The notes under the pieces were generated by a model that saw only the letters and a program-made list of their open reading frames with translations, was not told the DNA's origin and did not search any database. 33,027 bases of DNA, from the NCBI GenBank assembly GCA_003215175.1, contig QCKS01000015.1, positions 1-33,027 of the forward strand. Direction: 5' to 3'. Made by a program: the position numbers and the translations under genes. Origin of the DNA: Acidimicrobiales bacterium AG-410-I20 (GTDB lineage Bacteria; Actinomycetota; Acidimicrobiia; Acidimicrobiales; MedAcidi-G1). Shown one piece after another: positions 1 to 7,963 of this stretch; positions within the stretch are counted from its first letter, which is position 1, and every line of letters starts with the position of its first letter.

Positions 1-1
1 C

Positions 2-1108
2 CAAGTTGAAGCTGCGTATCTAATCCCTTCTGATTTGAATCCAAAAGCTGGCGGAGCACCTGGTTACACACGTTACGTATTTCGTGAAACGTCTGCTGGG
101 GTTGTCCCCACTCTGGTGGAAGGACCAATTGGAACCCAGACTCGTTGTGATGATCCAGCACTTCCTTGTTCTTACCTTGATTTAGTTGAGTTAAGGGACA
201 GCGGGGGTGATATCCCAACAGAATTAAATATGTCTAAAGACGAACTAGCGACTCTTGTCGGTCAGTTGGATACTCTGTCTGCTTTTGCGTTACTCCATAC
301 AGATGTAAATACCGCTTGTAGTAATGGCTTTGTTTCCGATCAAATTCAAACTCCAAATATGGGTTCGCACTTTTATAACCCGCAATACGTTAGTGACGGA
401 ACATTTGATCCCGCTAAGCCTGAAATTCTTATCTACGCCCCTGCCGATGACTCTCTTCACCAAGGAGCACTAGGGCGCTGTCGAAATGGAGTATGGGATG
501 GACCACCGCTGAAACTTACGGGTACAGCTTTCATTCTTCCTCCTTCTGCGGTTGGTGTAGAACATCCAGAAGCATTTGCTTCTGACCTAGACAACTGGCA
601 CTCTCATTTCAACATCTGTCGCGGGAAAGACACAGGGAGTGACACGTTTGTAACAAAACAAGAATGTATAAATTCTGGCGGACAATGGAACGACGCCATA
701 GGTTGGATGCTTCATGCATGGGTTGTTCCTAATCATGACAGCCAACTTGGAGTCTTTTCTATGTGGAATCCTTCTATCGCCCCAATGGGCAATAAAAACA
801 CCATTGCGTCAGACAGACTCATTCAAGGTTCTGATTTTCCTGAAGGGGCTCAACAGTCTTTAATCACAAATTTTGCTTTTGATCCAATTATTGAAGTGGA
901 AGTTGGACAGAGCGTCTTCTTCAATAACAGTGACTCTGTCCCACATACAGTTAGTGCAGGGACTCCTGACGCTCCAGATCTGAGATCTTTTGATTCCGGC
1001 TTACTTAATCCGGGAGACAACTATCAACTTGACACTAGTGAGTCAGGAGCGTTTACTTTCTTCTGCGTTCTTCATCCTGATATGACTGCAACTGTGGTAG
1101 TGGGCTAG
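2..1108 (+). CDS. Secreted-type protein with C-terminal cupredoxin (type-1 copper) domain, 5' partial
   Basis: The reading frame is open to the left edge: codons before the TTG at 35 still read as protein, so the true start lies outside the window and that TTG is probably internal. Counting from the TTG, about residues 280-357 form a plastocyanin-like domain. It carries a full type-1 copper ligand set: His304 in SVPHTVSAG, then Cys344, His347 and Met350 in FFCVLHPDM. This suggests electron transfer or copper binding outside the membrane. The larger N-terminal part (about 270 residues) is not a family I can name. It contains several cysteines, an NWHSHFNIC segment (His189, His191, Cys195) and MLHAWVVPN (His227), which could be a second metal site (inference). 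The gene ends 17 bases before the lipoprotein gene downstream on the same strand, so the two may be co-transcribed. I am confident of the cupredoxin domain and unsure of the rest. Confidence 0.75.
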   Translation, partial: QVEAAYLIPSDLNPKAGGAPGYTRYVFRETSAGVVPTLVEGPIGTQTRCDDPALPCSYLDLVELRDSGGDIPTELNMSKDELATLVGQLDTLSAFALLHTDVNTACSNGFVSDQIQTPNMGSHFYNPQYVSDGTFDPAKPEILIYAPADDSLHQGALGRCRNGVWDGPPLKLTGTAFILPPSAVGVEHPEAFASDLDNWHSHFNICRGKDTGSDTFVTKQECINSGGQWNDAIGWMLHAWVVPNHDSQLGVFSMWNPSIAPMGNKNTIASDRLIQGSDFPEGAQQSLITNFAFDPIIEVEVGQSVFFNNSDSVPHTVSAGTPDAPDLRSFDSGLLNPGDNYQLDTSESGAFTFFCVLHPDMTATVVVG

Positions 1109-1125
1109 CCAAGATTCCTTGAACA

Positions 1126-2199
1126 ATGTTTGTAAAAAGATTTCTTCTTACCCAAATCCTTTTTCTGGTGATTCTTAGTTCTTGCGGTAATGATGAAGAG
1201 TCCTCATCCGTCCCTGTCAACGAAGCAGTCGCTACAAGCACGACCACAACGACCACAACGACCACAACCACAACCACAACCACAACCACAACCACAACCA
1301 CAACCACAACCACGCTCGCTCCTGAACCGCCCACTATCTCAGACTTACTTAATGCTTCATATCCGTTGAATATTGCACACGCAGGCGGAGATCAGGACTA
1401 TCCACACTCAACCATGTATGCCTTCAAACAAGCTGTGGCTAAGGGTGCGGACGTGTTAGAGATGGATCTCCGTGTTACCGCCGATGGGGTTTTAGTCGTG
1501 CATCACGATGAGACCGTTGATGGAACTACTGGAGCTTCAGGAACTGTCTCTGAAATGACTCTTGCTGAGTTACAAGCCTTGGATAATGCATGGTGGTGGT
1601 CTCCTACTTGCTGGCCTTGTCGTGATCTAAGCGAAGAAGACTATCCACTTCGCGGTGTACGCACTGGTAACGCTCCTCCACCAGATGGATTCACTTCGGA
1701 AGATTTCCGTATTGAAACTTTTTTTGACATCGCTTTAGCTTTTCCAGAAATGCCTTTGGATGTTGAAATAAAAGACGAAGGAGCTCTTGGCTCAGAAGCC
1801 ATCACTGCTCTGATTTCTGATATCGATACTCTTGGTCGACACGATTCTGTAATTGTGGCTTCTTTCTCTTCAGATGTCATTACTGAATTCAAACAAGCTG
1901 CACCAAATATTGCCACTAGCCCAGGAACCGACGAAATGGTCGCTTGGGTTCTCAACGGAGAGCCTCTCGGAGATCATGCGGCAGTTCAAGTTCCTCCATT
2001 TTATGGAGATGTTGAAGTTCTAGTTCCCAGTTTTTTTGAAGCCGCCGAAACCGCAGGTGTTGATGTGTGGGTTTGGATGAGCGATACTTCGCAAGAAAAT
2101 TATGATTATTATCTTGAGCTTGTATCTATGGGAGCAGATGGGATCATTAACGGACGTCCAGAAGCTATGGAACAAGTTTCTCTAGGGAAGAATCAGTAG
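1126..2199 (+). CDS. Glycerophosphodiester phosphodiesterase family lipoprotein
   Basis: Members of this family hydrolyse glycerophosphodiesters to glycerol-3-phosphate and an alcohol. The 357-residue protein starts with a short basic segment, a hydrophobic helix and a lipobox LSSC (Cys20), so it is predicted to be exported and lipid-anchored. A run of 25 Thr (residues 39-63) forms a linker to the catalytic domain, about residues 80-350. Active-site features of the GDPD TIM barrel are visible: His85 in IAHAGGD, Glu112 and Asp114 in LEMDLRVTADG, His127 in VVHHDE, a later LDVEIKD strand and a C-terminal GADGIINGRPE. The usual HRG...ENT opening is altered to HAG...HST. The ATG at 1126 is kept because it gives a complete signal peptide. 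The stop overlaps the convergent gene by 7 bases. Function is confident at family level; the substrate is unknown. Confidence 0.88.
   Translation: MFVKRFLLTQILFLVILSSCGNDEESSSVPVNEAVATSTTTTTTTTTTTTTTTTTTTTTTTTTLAPEPPTISDLLNASYPLNIAHAGGDQDYPHSTMYAFKQAVAKGADVLEMDLRVTADGVLVVHHDETVDGTTGASGTVSEMTLAELQALDNAWWWSPTCWPCRDLSEEDYPLRGVRTGNAPPPDGFTSEDFRIETFFDIALAFPEMPLDVEIKDEGALGSEAITALISDIDTLGRHDSVIVASFSSDVITEFKQAAPNIATSPGTDEMVAWVLNGEPLGDHAAVQVPPFYGDVEVLVPSFFEAAETAGVDVWVWMSDTSQENYDYYLELVSMGADGIINGRPEAMEQVSLGKNQ
1240..1314 (+). repeat. Threonine-codon microsatellite, (ACCACA)n-like
   Basis: These 75 bases encode 25 consecutive Thr residues in the lipoprotein linker. From 1261 to 1313 the DNA is an almost nine-fold tandem hexamer ACCACA; before that there are three ACGACCACA units. 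The hexamer keeps frame, so copy-number change would alter linker length without a frameshift. The opposite strand reads as poly-valine and is not a gene. Confidence 0.95.
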
Positions 2200-2825
2200 C
2201 CTAAATTCCCTGATCTCATCTCATTAACTGCAGAATCATCTCCTGAAATTTCTACCAAAGCTTTATCACGTCGCCCAGTAATGAAGAGTGCTATCTCTAT
2301 AGGCTCTCCGGTCAAAGTTACCGGTCTCCCTGGTTTATTTACATGAAATGTGTCGCCTGAAGGCCGCCGTAAAGTTAAATCAATATCTTGAAGTTTTCGT
2401 GCCATTAAATGCGCTGACCTCTTTTGAATTTTCCAAATAACTTCTTGAAGCCCTTCAATGTCTTTTCGTTCTTCCCATTCAGCAGCAGCTCGCCGAACGT
2501 CTTCATGATGAACGGTGTATTCGAGAACATTTATTTGCCCATCGATTCTTCTAAGAAGTAATGGTGGGCCTTTTCTTAGTTTCCTAATCAAACTTTCGAA
2601 TGGCTTAGTTGCTAACCGTCTCGTTGTTCGCTCGGTGTGTCTAGCGAACACACCTCCTAGCACTATCCCAAGAGCTGCTATTGGTTTACGTTCTCTAAGA
2701 ACTAAATGGGCGGCTAGATGTGCAGCTGTCCATCCTTCGCATAGTGTCGATGCTTCGGGGCCTACCGTTTCTAATAGGTCGCATAGACGTTGTCGTTCTG
2801 TTTGTGCCCAATGTTGTGCATTCAT
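2193..2825 (-). CDS. TIGR03085-type metal-binding protein (DinB / mycothiol-dependent maleylpyruvate isomerase fold)
   Basis: This 210-residue protein opens with an ERQRLCDLLETVGPEA helix and CEGWTAAHLAAHLVLRER, then has LEYTVHHEDVRRA near residue 100. Those are the conserved positions of the actinobacterial TIGR03085 family. It belongs to the four-helix DinB/MDMPI superfamily, whose members bind a divalent metal through His residues, and several use mycothiol. The His in AAHL and the HHED motif are the likely metal ligands. The specific reaction is unknown. It begins 4 bases after the stop of the upstream acyl-CoA synthetase on the same strand, so the two are very probably one transcript. 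It converges on the GDPD gene with a 7-base overlap. The presence of mshC elsewhere in the window supports a mycothiol-producing host. Confidence 0.8.
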   Translation of the reverse strand: MNAQHWAQTERQRLCDLLETVGPEASTLCEGWTAAHLAAHLVLRERKPIAALGIVLGGVFARHTERTTRRLATKPFESLIRKLRKGPPLLLRRIDGQINVLEYTVHHEDVRRAAAEWEERKDIEGLQEVIWKIQKRSAHLMARKLQDIDLTLRRPSGDTFHVNKPGRPVTLTGEPIEIALFITGRRDKALVEISGDDSAVNEMRSGNLGY

Positions 2826-2829
2826 TTGT

Positions 2830-4575
2830 TCACTCTGTTGGTGTGTCTATTAAAGTTTCACGTAATTCTCGTTTGAGAAACTTTCCATTTGCATTACGAG
2901 GTAATGGTTCTTCGCTAAACCAAATGTGTTCTGGGACTTTAAAGGATGCAATTAAAGTGCGGACATGATTTTGAAGTTCTTCTGCCGTGAGTTGAGCTCC
3001 AGGTAATTTCACGATTGCTACACCGACTGCCTCTCCAAGCCTCTCATCAGGTACAGCAAATACTGCTGCTTCAGCTACAGAAGGATGTTCATAAATTGCA
3101 GCTTCCACTTCTGCTGAATAAACGTTCTCTCCGCCCCGTAACACCATGTCTTTGGCTCGATCTACAAGGAAGAGAAAGCCATCGTCATCGAGATACCCGA
3201 TGTCACCAGTGTGAAACCAACCATCTGTAAGGATTTCTTCGTTAGCTTCAGGGCGATTTAGATATCCGCGGAATACGTTGCCTCCTCTTACCCATAATTC
3301 TCCTAGTTGTCCGGCTTCCTGATCTTCTCCGTCCTCACTCACAATTCGAGATTCGAGGATAGGAACAACAGGGCCAGTGGATTCAGGTTTTGCAGTAAAG
3401 AAGTGTGCTGAATTCATGGCGATAACACCATTAACTTCTGTGAGTCCATACCCAGTTGAAGGGCGGCCATCAATTTTTTTCTCGATCTTGTGCACTAAGT
3501 CAGGTTGTACTGCAGCTCCTCCCCCTCCTAAATGACTCAAACTTGAAGTATCCCGTGCCTCAAAGTCAGGATGATTAATTAGTTCTCTCGCCATAGTAGG
3601 GACACCAGTGAATGTTGAAGGTCGTTCTTTTTCTATAAGTTCAAGAGCGACCCCCGCATCCCACCGGTACATGAGAATCAATCGGCCGCCTTGGGCAGTG
3701 ACTGGATGCAAACAACAATTACAGCCCGTGACGTGAAATAAGGGAACAGCAAGCACTGAACCGGGGTTGGATTCACCGGCTTGTTTGTCTGCTCCGGCAG
3801 GAGTTTCTCCAGCTGCTACTGCCTTCATTCCTGCTGTAACAGTCATGGCATTCCAAAATCCAAGATTCAATAGATTCGATACTGCTCCTCGATGAGTAAG
3901 CGCAGCACCTTTTGGGCGACCAGTGGTTCCAGAGGTATAGAAAATACATACGTCATCTTCAGGACTTATGTCTATTTCGGGTGCAGATGGTAACTCTGAA
4001 GCTTTTTCTATCGCATCTTCCCAATGAATTGAGTCTTCAGGGAGTTCTCCTTGTACACGAACCCCAATCACATGAAGAGAACTATTTTTCCTTAATCCTT
4101 CTAATTCGGGTTCAACTCGCTTAAGTCGTTCTTCGTCAACAATTAAAGCTTTTGGTGTACTATCCGCTAAACCGAACTCCATCTCGGCTCCTGTCCACCA
4201 AGCATTCATGCCCACCACAGCGGCTCCAATTTTCAGTGTTGCCCAATAAGCAAGTGTCCATTCTGGATAGTTGCGCATTGACAAAGCCACCCGGTCTCCA
4301 TGGCCGACGCCAACTGATGTCAAATAAGAAGCCAAAGCATCTACTTGGGTATGTGCTTGCCCATAGGTCATTCGCTCTTCGCCATAAATTAGATATTCAT
4401 TCTCGGCATAAGCGATAGATGCTGCCCATACCAATGCCATGTTCGGCGGAGCCTGGTCATAAACACGTGTAGGGACTCCCCTTACTTCTTGAACCGACCA
4501 GGCAAATGGGCCTTCAGGTCCAGTTAACTCATCCCAAGCTGCTTGATAGTGCTCGTCAACTGGTGATTTTTCCAC
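2830..4575 (-). CDS. Acyl-CoA synthetase (class I adenylate-forming, AMP-binding)
   Basis: It should activate a carboxylic acid to acyl-AMP and then acyl-CoA. All core motifs are present: the phosphate-binding loop YTSGTTGRPKGA (about residue 213), GYGLTEVNG, the hinge region HTGDIGYLDDDGFLFLVDR with KDMVLRGGENVYSAEVE, and the C-terminal catalytic lysine motif LPRNANGKFLKREL. I chose the GTG at 4575, giving 581 residues, because GAAGGGG lies 8 bases upstream on the minus strand. The frame stays open to a TTG at 4608, which has no comparable ribosome site. It is followed at 4 bases by the TIGR03085 gene and is divergent from maoC. Substrate chain length cannot be read from the sequence; medium- or long-chain, steroid side-chain or aromatic acids are all possible. 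The family call is firm. Confidence 0.92.
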   Translation of the reverse strand: MEKSPVDEHYQAAWDELTGPEGPFAWSVQEVRGVPTRVYDQAPPNMALVWAASIAYAENEYLIYGEERMTYGQAHTQVDALASYLTSVGVGHGDRVALSMRNYPEWTLAYWATLKIGAAVVGMNAWWTGAEMEFGLADSTPKALIVDEERLKRVEPELEGLRKNSSLHVIGVRVQGELPEDSIHWEDAIEKASELPSAPEIDISPEDDVCIFYTSGTTGRPKGAALTHRGAVSNLLNLGFWNAMTVTAGMKAVAAGETPAGADKQAGESNPGSVLAVPLFHVTGCNCCLHPVTAQGGRLILMYRWDAGVALELIEKERPSTFTGVPTMARELINHPDFEARDTSSLSHLGGGGAAVQPDLVHKIEKKIDGRPSTGYGLTEVNGVIAMNSAHFFTAKPESTGPVVPILESRIVSEDGEDQEAGQLGELWVRGGNVFRGYLNRPEANEEILTDGWFHTGDIGYLDDDGFLFLVDRAKDMVLRGGENVYSAEVEAAIYEHPSVAEAAVFAVPDERLGEAVGVAIVKLPGAQLTAEELQNHVRTLIASFKVPEHIWFSEEPLPRNANGKFLKRELRETLIDTPTE

Positions 4576-4590
4576 TTTTATTTCCCCTTC
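4567..4590 (-). promoter_or_regulatory. Ribosome binding site deciding the GTG start of the acyl-CoA synthetase
   Basis: On the minus strand GAAGGGGAAATAAAAGTG places a purine-rich Shine-Dalgarno sequence about 8 bases before a GTG codon at 4575. This favours the shorter protein over a start at the TTG codons at 4608 and 4605. Confidence 0.6.
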
Positions 4591-4626
4591 ACTATGTTCT
4601 AACAACAAACTCTAGAGCCCGATTCG

Positions 4627-4648
4627 TCCGCCCGCCTTGACGGGCGGA
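4627..4648. promoter_or_regulatory. Perfect GC-rich hairpin in divergent spacer
   Basis: TCCGCCCG (4627-4634), loop CCTTGA, and CGGGCGGA (4641-4648) form a perfect 8-bp stem in an otherwise A+T-rich spacer between two divergent genes. No T-run follows on either strand and no gene ends here, so an intrinsic terminator is unlikely. It may be a repressor operator or a dispersed palindromic element. The function is not shown by the sequence. Confidence 0.55.
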
Positions 4649-4700
4649 TAGTTTTACGAGCACGGTAGAGGTATAAAACCATAACTGGAGTAGATGCAAG

Positions 4701-5168
4701 ATGATAGAAATAGCTTTTGACGATATTGATGGTCTGCAAGCAGCAGCCACTGAAGAGTGGAGCGGTTGGGGTCCAGAATTTGAAATGACGCAAGAAAAAA
4801 TTAATGCTTTTGCTGAGTTGACGGGAGACCATCAATGGATACATGTTGATGTGGAGAGGGCAAAAACTGAGAGTCCTTTTGGTGGACCGATAGCACACGG
4901 GTTTTTTACCTTAAGTCTGGTTGCATCAATTAGTTGGAATGACAAAGTTCGAATTACAGGATTTCGTAACGCCGTGAACTACGGGGCTGACGGTCTACGC
5001 TTTTTAGCTCCAGTGCCTTCAGGCTCAACACTTCAAGCAAGAAGCCGTTTGAAAGAAGCCCGCGAGCATAAAAAGGGAACTCTAGTGGCTTCTCAGGTTG
5101 CTATTCACGTTCAAGGAGTAGAAGTTCCTTCAGTCCTTTACGACTCTCTTACTCTTTATCAAGGATGA
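4701..5168 (+). CDS. MaoC-family (R)-specific enoyl-CoA hydratase
   Basis: This 155-residue hot-dog-fold protein has the hydratase-2 motif FAELTGDHQWIHVD, with Asp43 and His48 as the expected catalytic pair, followed by SPFGGPIAHGFFTLSL. Its length and layout match single-domain MaoC/PhaJ-like hydratases, which add water to trans-2-enoyl-CoA. Within the catalytic motif the usual Asn-Pro is replaced by Gln-Trp, a known kind of variation whose effect here I cannot judge. A GGAG lies 11 bases before the ATG. The gene is divergent from the acyl-CoA synthetase and lies about 108 bases upstream of the thiolase, in the same direction. Context suggests beta-oxidation or degradation of a side chain. 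Confidence 0.9.
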   Translation: MIEIAFDDIDGLQAAATEEWSGWGPEFEMTQEKINAFAELTGDHQWIHVDVERAKTESPFGGPIAHGFFTLSLVASISWNDKVRITGFRNAVNYGADGLRFLAPVPSGSTLQARSRLKEAREHKKGTLVASQVAIHVQGVEVPSVLYDSLTLYQG

Positions 5169-5276
5169 TCTAAGTCAAATACTTGATCAAGATTTCTTTG
5201 AAACAAGAGGCATTTACGTCCGTTAGAGTGTTTTCGTACCTATTGCCTCAGAGTTAAACGAATTTCAGGAGTTTAT

Positions 5277-6455
5277 ATGTCGCCTATTGTGATACTAAGC
5301 GGTGCTAGAACACCAATTGGTCGTTTACAAGGTGCTATTTCAACTCAAGATGCCACAAGTCTTGGTTCTATAGCTATTAAAGCGGCTTTAGATAAAGCCA
5401 ATTTAAATGGAGATCAAGTTGATTTTGCTTATATGGGAAATGTGATCAGTGCGGGGATTGGTCAAGTTCCTGCTAGGCGTGCAGCTACTGACGCTGGGAT
5501 TCCACTAACTGTCCCATCAACGCTCCTTAACCGTGCCTGCCTCTCCGGGATACATGCCATTCATCTGGCCAGCCAGATGATTCGTCTTGGTGAAGCAAAA
5601 GTTGTAGTCGCCGGCGGAATGGAGTCCATGAGTAAAGCTCCTCACTTATTAATGCAGTCTCGTTCTGGTTATCGTATTGGCGATGGAAAAATGGTTGACT
5701 CAATGATGTTCGATGGTTTGACTTGCACCATTGAACATTGCGCCATGGGGGAAGCTACTGAACGTTATGCAAAAGAGCTAAACCTGAGTAGAGAATCTCA
5801 AGATATATTTGCCGCCCAATCTCATGAGCGTGCCAGTAAAGCACAAAAAGACGGTTTGTTTGATGATGAAATTACTTCGGTTGAAATACCTGCGCGACAT
5901 GGAGATCAAATAATAGTCAGAGAAGATGAAGGAATTCGCCCTGATGTGGACGCTGTTTCTCTCGGAAATCTTGGTCCTGCTTTTGCAGCAGATGGACATA
6001 TCACCGCAGGAAATGCTTCTCAAATATCTGATGGCGCTGCGGCAGTAGTCGTTACTACTTTGGATCATGCTCATTCTTTAGGCATTGAACCGCTGGCAGA
6101 AATAATTTCTCATGGACAAGTAGCTGGACCCGACACAAGTCTGCTTTTTCAGCCTTCAAATGCCATTAAAGAGGCTTTGCGTAATACCGACCTAAGTATT
6201 TCAGACCTTGAACTCTTTGAAATAAACGAAGCCTTTGCAGCGGTCGCTCTTGCCTCAATGCAGGATTTAGGAGTTTCGGAAGACATCGTTAATGTAAATG
6301 GTGGAGCAATTGCACTAGGGCATCCAATCGGCATGTCGGGTACACGAGTTGCTTTAACACTTGCTCTTGAATTAAAAAGACGCGGCGGAGGAATTGGGGC
6401 TGCCGCTTTATGTGGTGGTGGAGGCCAAGGCGAAGCTTTGGTACTTAAGATCTAA
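5277..6455 (+). CDS. Acetyl-CoA C-acyltransferase (thiolase)
   Basis: A thiolase of 392 residues, normal for the family. The acylated nucleophile is Cys88 in NRACLSGIHA. The second and third active-site blocks are EINEAFAAVAL, GGAIALGHPIGMSGTR (His349) and ALCGGGGQGEA (Cys379). It catalyses CoA-dependent cleavage of 3-ketoacyl-CoA or the reverse condensation; the motif set does not separate degradative from biosynthetic members, but the neighbours favour degradation. A clear CAGGAG precedes the ATG. Its TAA stop shares a base with the next ATG (TAATG), so translation is coupled to the carboxylesterase. Confidence 0.95.
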   Translation: MSPIVILSGARTPIGRLQGAISTQDATSLGSIAIKAALDKANLNGDQVDFAYMGNVISAGIGQVPARRAATDAGIPLTVPSTLLNRACLSGIHAIHLASQMIRLGEAKVVVAGGMESMSKAPHLLMQSRSGYRIGDGKMVDSMMFDGLTCTIEHCAMGEATERYAKELNLSRESQDIFAAQSHERASKAQKDGLFDDEITSVEIPARHGDQIIVREDEGIRPDVDAVSLGNLGPAFAADGHITAGNASQISDGAAAVVVTTLDHAHSLGIEPLAEIISHGQVAGPDTSLLFQPSNAIKEALRNTDLSISDLELFEINEAFAAVALASMQDLGVSEDIVNVNGGAIALGHPIGMSGTRVALTLALELKRRGGGIGAAALCGGGGQGEALVLKI

Positions 6456-7963
6456 TGTCTAATACCTCTCTAGAAGATCCAGTAGTTGAAATTGAATCGG
6501 GATTGATTAAGGGTCGTAATCGACGTGGAGTTCAAACCTTTTTTGATATTCCTTATGCTGCACCTCCTGTAGGAGAACTAAGATTTGCTCCTCCTAAACC
6601 TCCTATTTCTTGGGAAGATGTACGTGATGCTCAACGGCCGGGGAAAGCAGCTCCTCAACTTCCTGGCGAAGGACTTACGAATCGTATTCCTGTGCCATGG
6701 GAAGAAGATTGTCTGAAACTTAATGTGACAACCCCAAATGCCGACGATCAGAAACGTCCTGTTTACGTATGGATTCACGGTGGCGGTTATTTGACTGGCC
6801 AAGGCGCTATCCCTTGGTATGACGGATCCTCTTTTGCTTCTAACCACGACATTGTTGTGGTCTCTATTAACTACCGATTAGGCGCTTTGGGCTTTTGTAA
6901 TCTTGCTTCTCATTTTCCGGAAGAACGAGACTTTATCACTTCAGGTTTGCATGGAACTATGGACCAGATAGCTGCTCTGGAATGGGTTCAAAAAAATATC
7001 TCGACGTTTGGTGGAGACCCTAATCAAGTAACTATCGGAGGCGAATCAGCTGGCGCATTCAGCGTCTGTAATTTATTAGCTTCCCCTCATACAGAGGGAC
7101 TTTTTCATCAGGCAATAGCGCAAAGTGGCGCCGCACACCATATCCACACTCCGGAGAGCGCTTCAAATATTGCAGAAGATTTCTTAGCAGAACTTAACCA
7201 CCCAAATGTCAATGAGCTTCGGTCTATACCAGTATCTGAAATTCTTGAAGCTCAGCATCGCGTGATCGACAAAGACGAGAACAGAGATTTTGGGGTTGAT
7301 GCTTTTTACCCTTCTTGGGGCAGTGCTGTTGTTCCTCTCCCTCCTTCTGATCTAATCAGAGAAGGAGCCGGTTCTAACATTCCACTTTTAATTGGAACAA
7401 ATGAAGATGAAATGGCTCTTTGGGGGATAACAAATTTTGATGAAGAAAAGACTGATCGCTATATAAAGCGGATAGCTAAAAATGAAGACCCCGAAGAATT
7501 CAAAAATGTTTACAAAGAACGCTTGGGCGATTCTGAACCTGGATGGCTTGGTTGTGCCATTTCTTCTGACTGGGTTTTTCGAATACCAGCAATAAGACTC
7601 GCGGAATCTCGAGAGCAATTTGATTCCCCTACTTTCATGTATCAATTCTCATGGGATTCAACTGCGTTTGAAGGTTTACTCGGGGCAGCGCATGCACTTG
7701 AAATACCTTTTACTTTCAACATGCTTGATCAGCCAGGAGTAACTTTATTTATTGGAAATGGACCTCGCCCGGACGATCTTGCGCAGACCATGCATGATGC
7801 TTGGGCTACTTTCATAAAGACAGGCACTCCAGCAACTTCAACACTCGGAGAGTGGCCTTCATATGTTTCGGAAACCAGAACAGTCATGAACTTTGATGAT
7901 GAGTGTTCTCTTCTATCTGATCCAGAACCTGAAGAGAGAATGCTCTGGCATCAACTACGATGA
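6455..7963 (+). CDS. Type-B carboxylesterase (para-nitrobenzyl esterase family)
   Basis: An alpha/beta hydrolase of 502 residues that should hydrolyse carboxylic esters. It shows the family opening VEIESGLIKGRNRRGVQTF...FDIPYAAPP, the oxyanion-hole HGGG (about 108-111), the nucleophile elbow GGESAGAF (Ser198), an acidic member in IGTNEDEMALW, and the His in AAHALEIPF. There is no signal peptide, so it is predicted to be cytoplasmic. It overlaps the thiolase stop by one base and the next CoA ligase by four bases (ATGA), indicating a tight operon. An inferred role is to release an acid from an ester for activation by the CoA ligase next to it. Confidence 0.93.
   Translation: MSNTSLEDPVVEIESGLIKGRNRRGVQTFFDIPYAAPPVGELRFAPPKPPISWEDVRDAQRPGKAAPQLPGEGLTNRIPVPWEEDCLKLNVTTPNADDQKRPVYVWIHGGGYLTGQGAIPWYDGSSFASNHDIVVVSINYRLGALGFCNLASHFPEERDFITSGLHGTMDQIAALEWVQKNISTFGGDPNQVTIGGESAGAFSVCNLLASPHTEGLFHQAIAQSGAAHHIHTPESASNIAEDFLAELNHPNVNELRSIPVSEILEAQHRVIDKDENRDFGVDAFYPSWGSAVVPLPPSDLIREGAGSNIPLLIGTNEDEMALWGITNFDEEKTDRYIKRIAKNEDPEEFKNVYKERLGDSEPGWLGCAISSDWVFRIPAIRLAESREQFDSPTFMYQFSWDSTAFEGLLGAAHALEIPFTFNMLDQPGVTLFIGNGPRPDDLAQTMHDAWATFIKTGTPATSTLGEWPSYVSETRTVMNFDDECSLLSDPEPEERMLWHQLR

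Noticed and set aside
35-37. TTG as the true start of the cupredoxin protein
   Set aside because: The same frame continues without a stop to the left edge, there is no ribosome site, and no signal peptide follows; the gene is better read as 5' partial.
1240-1314. Short tandem repeat as a CRISPR or phase-variation switch
   Set aside because: Units are six bases with no spacers, and changes stay in frame, so neither applies.
1053-1334. Minus-strand frame rich in poly-valine
   Set aside because: It is the antisense reading of the threonine microsatellite and overlaps two real plus-strand genes; no family resemblance.
2515-2968. Plus-strand frames opposite the TIGR03085 protein
   Set aside because: Shadows of a conserved minus-strand gene, with no motif.
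4627-4648. Hairpin as a terminator
   Set aside because: Both flanking genes start here rather than end, and no T-run follows.
4599-4898. Minus-strand frame across the acyl-CoA synthetase / maoC spacer
   Set aside because: It covers the maoC start region and the GC hairpin, has no ribosome site or recognisable domain, and maoC itself is well supported.
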